From assembly GCA_910578185.1 (NCBI GenBank), contig CAJTPN010000002.1:255835-319834 (forward strand): a stretch of 64,000 nucleotides of DNA, given 5' to 3'. The position numbers and the translations under genes were made by a program. The notes under the pieces are model-generated. The model did no database searches and was not told the origin of the DNA. It worked only from the letters and a program-made list of their open reading frames with translations. Positions 61,796 through 64,000 of the stretch are shown here, piece by piece. Source of the DNA: an uncultured Acetatifactor sp. Lineage in GTDB: Bacteria > Bacillota > Clostridia > Lachnospirales > Lachnospiraceae. Each line of letters opens with the position of its first letter. Positions within the stretch are counted from its first letter, which is position 1.

Positions 61796-63028
61796 TCATT
61801 TTAAAAATCGAATTTGAAAAACCGTTCCTTCTCCCCTCCGGGATTCCACTGAAATTCTGCCCTCCTGTTTCTCCACAATCTCCTTAGCCAATGAGAGCCC
61901 AATTCCCACACTATCCTCTTTCATGATACTGCCCACATAAAATCTTCGGAAAAGCCTTTCCCTCTCCTCATCTGATATTCCCTCTCCATGATCTCTTACC
62001 AGAATCTGTGCATACACGTCATTCTCCTCTCCCGATATTTCCACAACAGTCCCTTTTGTACTATGTTCGATGGCATTTTTAATGATATTTGTCAGCGCTT
62101 CTACCGTCCACCTCTGATCAACCAAAAGCTTTGCCGATTTCTGAATCTCTGCTTCCAACCGAACATTTTTCCACTCAGCAGCAATCTCCACCTTCTCCAT
62201 TGCTTCCCTAACTACCATTTCCATATCCACATCTCTGCGTTCCAGTTCCACCACCCCTGCCTCCAACTTGGAAAGCTTCAACATCGTAGCGATCAACCAC
62301 GACATACTGGTAAGCTGCCGCATAATCTCAGACAAAAATTTCTGCTTGGTAGCCACATCCATTTCCATATTTTCACTTAAATTATTTACCAGGACCATCA
62401 TCGAAGTAATCGGCGTCTTCAGCTGATGGGAGATATCCGCAATGGAATCCGACAATCCCCGCCTTTGTTTTAACGCCAAATCTGCCTTTTCTTTTAAAAG
62501 AACCGTCAATTTATAAATTTCATTGCGAAGAAGACTCAATTCATCATCCGCGTTATCCTCCAATTCCAGTTTATAGCGATACCGATTCAGCCCCTCCATG
62601 TATCTCTTCAATTCCGCAATTTTTCTTTGACGCTTCTTAATATATGATAACAATATTAAAACAAACACACCAAACAAGAGGCACAAAAACATATTGATTC
62701 CGAAAAATAAATAGAAAATTCTATTCTCCAATGTGACAAAGGAAATACTTCCATATTTGTAAAAAACACCGTACTTTCCCAGAATCATGCGGCCAATATC
62801 ACGAGTTTCATCCAAATCTGTTTCATTTAACATCCGTATGATGGTCTCCTCAGGCACTTCCGGATAATTCACAGCCAAATTTCCAACAATAACTGACAGA
62901 CAATCGTGGTAATCCTGTCTCAGATGGTTTCCATAGATTCCCACATAAAAATTGACCACAAGAAGTCCTGCAATAAAGACAAGTAAAAACACAACTGTTA
63001 ATTTCTTCAATTCCCGATTCCAGACCAT
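61796..63028 (-). CDS. Sensor histidine kinase
   Basis: A 410-residue membrane kinase. Membrane helices are at about 10-30 and 105-130 with a 70-residue outer loop. The DHp domain has the phospho-His201 in DISHQLKTPITS; the ATPase domain has N-box NIIKNAIEHS, RDHGEGISDEERERLFRRFY and SVGIGLSLAKEIVE. It pairs with the response regulator 31 bases upstream. The adjacent ABC exporter suggests that it senses an envelope-acting agent; this is inference. Confidence 0.94.
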   Translation of the reverse strand: MVWNRELKKLTVVFLLVFIAGLLVVNFYVGIYGNHLRQDYHDCLSVIVGNLAVNYPEVPEETIIRMLNETDLDETRDIGRMILGKYGVFYKYGSISFVTLENRIFYLFFGINMFLCLLFGVFVLILLSYIKKRQRKIAELKRYMEGLNRYRYKLELEDNADDELSLLRNEIYKLTVLLKEKADLALKQRRGLSDSIADISHQLKTPITSMMVLVNNLSENMEMDVATKQKFLSEIMRQLTSMSWLIATMLKLSKLEAGVVELERRDVDMEMVVREAMEKVEIAAEWKNVRLEAEIQKSAKLLVDQRWTVEALTNIIKNAIEHSTKGTVVEISGEENDVYAQILVRDHGEGISDEERERLFRRFYVGSIMKEDSVGIGLSLAKEIVEKQEGRISVESRRGEGTVFQIRFLK

Positions 63029-63059
63029 ATCTTGTCCTCCTGATCTGCCGCTTTGCCAT

Positions 63060-63728
63060 CTATAAAGCTTCCATCCGATATCCCATTCCTCGAATCGTTT
63101 TAATAAGCTGTCCTTCCGAATCTCCCAGCTTCTCTCTGAGACGTTTCATGGTAACGGATAAGGTATTGTCATTTACAAAGTTACCGGAGACATCCCATAT
63201 ATCTGCCAAAATCTCATTTCTGGTAAATAACTTCCCGGGACAGGACATCATAATATATAATATCTTATATTCCAGCTTTGTCAATTCCACCGGCTGATCG
63301 CCCCGACGTACTTTTCCGGTTTCCGGATTCATTACAATATCACCACATTGAAGCAAGACCACATTTCCTACACCATTTCTGCGAAGTACGCTCCTAATGC
63401 GGGATAAAAGTTCTCTATTTCTGAAAGGCTTAATCACATAATCATCCGCTCCCAAATCCAGTCCCTTAACCACATCTGATTCTTCTTCCTTCACCGTCAA
63501 AAAGATCACCGGAATCTTTCTTGTCTTTTTCATTTCACTGCAAAATGAAAAGCCATTTCCATCCGGAAGCGTCACATCCAAGAGAATAAGATCACATTCC
63601 TCACGCTCCATAATCTTCCTTGCCTGAGAAACACTTTTCGCCGTTAAAACCCCATATCCTTCCTGTGTCAAAAGATATTCCAAGCCCAATATTATCCCTT
63701 CATTATCTTCCACTAACATAATTTTCAT
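63060..63728 (-). CDS. OmpR-family response regulator
   Basis: A 222-residue regulator. The receiver has acidic pocket VEDNEG, phospho-Asp51 (LILLDVTLPDG), the Thr in FLTVKEEE and Lys100 (DDYVIKPFR). The C-terminal winged helix has VELTKLEYKILYIM and VNDNTLSVTMKRLREKLG. Likely target: the tandem repeats before the ABC operon (61692-61710). It starts 118 bases after the end of the 23S gene on the same strand. Confidence 0.95.
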   Translation of the reverse strand: MKIMLVEDNEGIILGLEYLLTQEGYGVLTAKSVSQARKIMEREECDLILLDVTLPDGNGFSFCSEMKKTRKIPVIFLTVKEEESDVVKGLDLGADDYVIKPFRNRELLSRIRSVLRRNGVGNVVLLQCGDIVMNPETGKVRRGDQPVELTKLEYKILYIMMSCPGKLFTRNEILADIWDVSGNFVNDNTLSVTMKRLREKLGDSEGQLIKTIRGMGYRMEAL

Positions 63729-63766
63729 TTACTTTTCCCTGCCCATTTCTTTTAATACAATACAAA

Positions 63767-63791
63767 AAAAGAGTAGGTTGACTACTCTTTT
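63767..63791 (-). terminator. rRNA operon terminator
   Basis: AAAAGAGTAG and CTACTCTTTT pair over 10 bp with a 5-base loop, followed on the minus strand by a run of seven T. It ends the rRNA transcript about 55 bases past the 23S 3' end. Confidence 0.9.
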
Positions 63792-63846
63792 GAACTTATA
63801 CCCTCAAAACCGAACACTGTCAAACCAAGATCTCCATCTTCCCTTT

Positions 63847-64000
63847 GGTTAAGCTCCTGTCCTATTAGTAGGTGTCAGCTCAACACATTACTGTGCTTAC
63901 ACCTCACCCCTATCTACCTCGTCGTCTCCAAGGGGACTTTCGGACTTGCGTCCTCTGATGCCTCATCTTGGGGAGGGCTTCACGCTTAGATGCCTTCAGC
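63847..64000 (-). rRNA. 23S ribosomal RNA, 3' end (partial)
   Basis: The last ~150 bases of 23S rRNA on the minus strand: GCTGAAGGCATCTAAGCGTG, GAAGCCCTCCCCAAGATGAG and ACACCTACTAATAGGAC are the conserved 3' domain, ending near GAGCTTAACC, which pairs with the 23S 5' end. The gene continues beyond the right edge of the window. The exact 3' end is approximate (63840-63848). No 5S gene lies between it and the terminator. Confidence 0.93.

Noticed and set aside
58277..63728. Naming the two-component/ABC unit as BceRS-BceAB
   Set aside because: The permease has two FtsX domains and two large outer regions, and the kinase has a 70-residue outer loop, unlike the Bce type with its very short loop.
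1..64000. CRISPR arrays, complete insertion sequences, plasmid or phage replication genes
   Set aside because: None seen on either strand; no regular direct repeats with spacers and no transposase frames.

Overview
The window looks like a piece of a low-to-moderate GC Firmicutes chromosome, most likely class Clostridia and probably Lachnospiraceae. The signs are the protein types and their neighbourhoods: a B12-type radical SAM protein next to its small partner and RNase G, rplU-prp-rpmA-obg, ttcA-integrase-lexA, and mre-min-rodA. Other signs are the L27 N-terminal extension with its Prp protease, strong AGGAGG ribosome binding sites, and an atypical LysA. Genus assignment is not possible from sequence reading alone. 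Almost every gene is intact and housekeeping. There is no prophage, CRISPR array or complete transposon.

Layout. 1-4.4 kb (+): a radical SAM protein cut by the window edge, its partner, an RNase G/E with an odd repeat-rich insertion, and a NUDIX hydrolase. 4.4-11 kb (-): a large polytopic membrane protein, a flotillin, D-aminoacyl-tRNA deacylase, an AI-2E family exporter and rubrerythrin. 11-14.2 kb (+): TtcA, a chromosomal tyrosine recombinase, LexA behind its own LexA box, and a small DUF378 membrane protein. 14.2-20.6 kb (-): RsfS, YqeK, NadD, YhbY, Obg, L27, Prp, L21 (with leader), a cytidylate-kinase-like protein and an RluD-type pseudouridine synthase, mostly ribosome assembly. 20.6-25.7 kb (-): LspA, AroB, SepF, YggS, a HlyD-like protein and a P-loop protein.

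25.7-36.5 kb (-) is a continuous cell-shape and division cluster. In transcription order it is radC, mreB, mreC, mreD, PBP2, minC, minD, minE, rodA, mgsA and a lipoprotein D,D-carboxypeptidase. 36.6-48.1 kb (-) holds a PLP C-S lyase-like protein, MiaA, MutL, MutS, a secreted LysM protein, MiaB and an aldolase-like enzyme with two matching palindromic operators. 48.2-49.5 kb is the only clearly accessory stretch: a small hypothetical gene, then the wreck of a type II restriction-modification locus. It keeps an intact C-protein-like regulator, a frameshifted and truncated endonuclease gene, and the head of a convergent methyltransferase gene, with the middle deleted. 49.6-57.1 kb (-): tRNA-Leu, an S66 peptidase, LysA, Ung, HisF, HisH, an unusual charged single-pass membrane protein and a sirtuin-like protein. 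57.2-63.7 kb (-): CheV, then a two-component system with an ABC exporter whose promoter carries tandem repeats suited to the response regulator. The window ends in the 3' end of a 23S rRNA gene on the minus strand, with a terminator and no 5S gene after it.

The most unusual items are the restriction-modification scar, the paired operators before the aldolase-like gene, the mutL-mutS structured element, the RNase G insertion, the Asp-to-Glu change in methylglyoxal synthase, and several long perfect inverted repeats. No clearly new multi-gene system was found.
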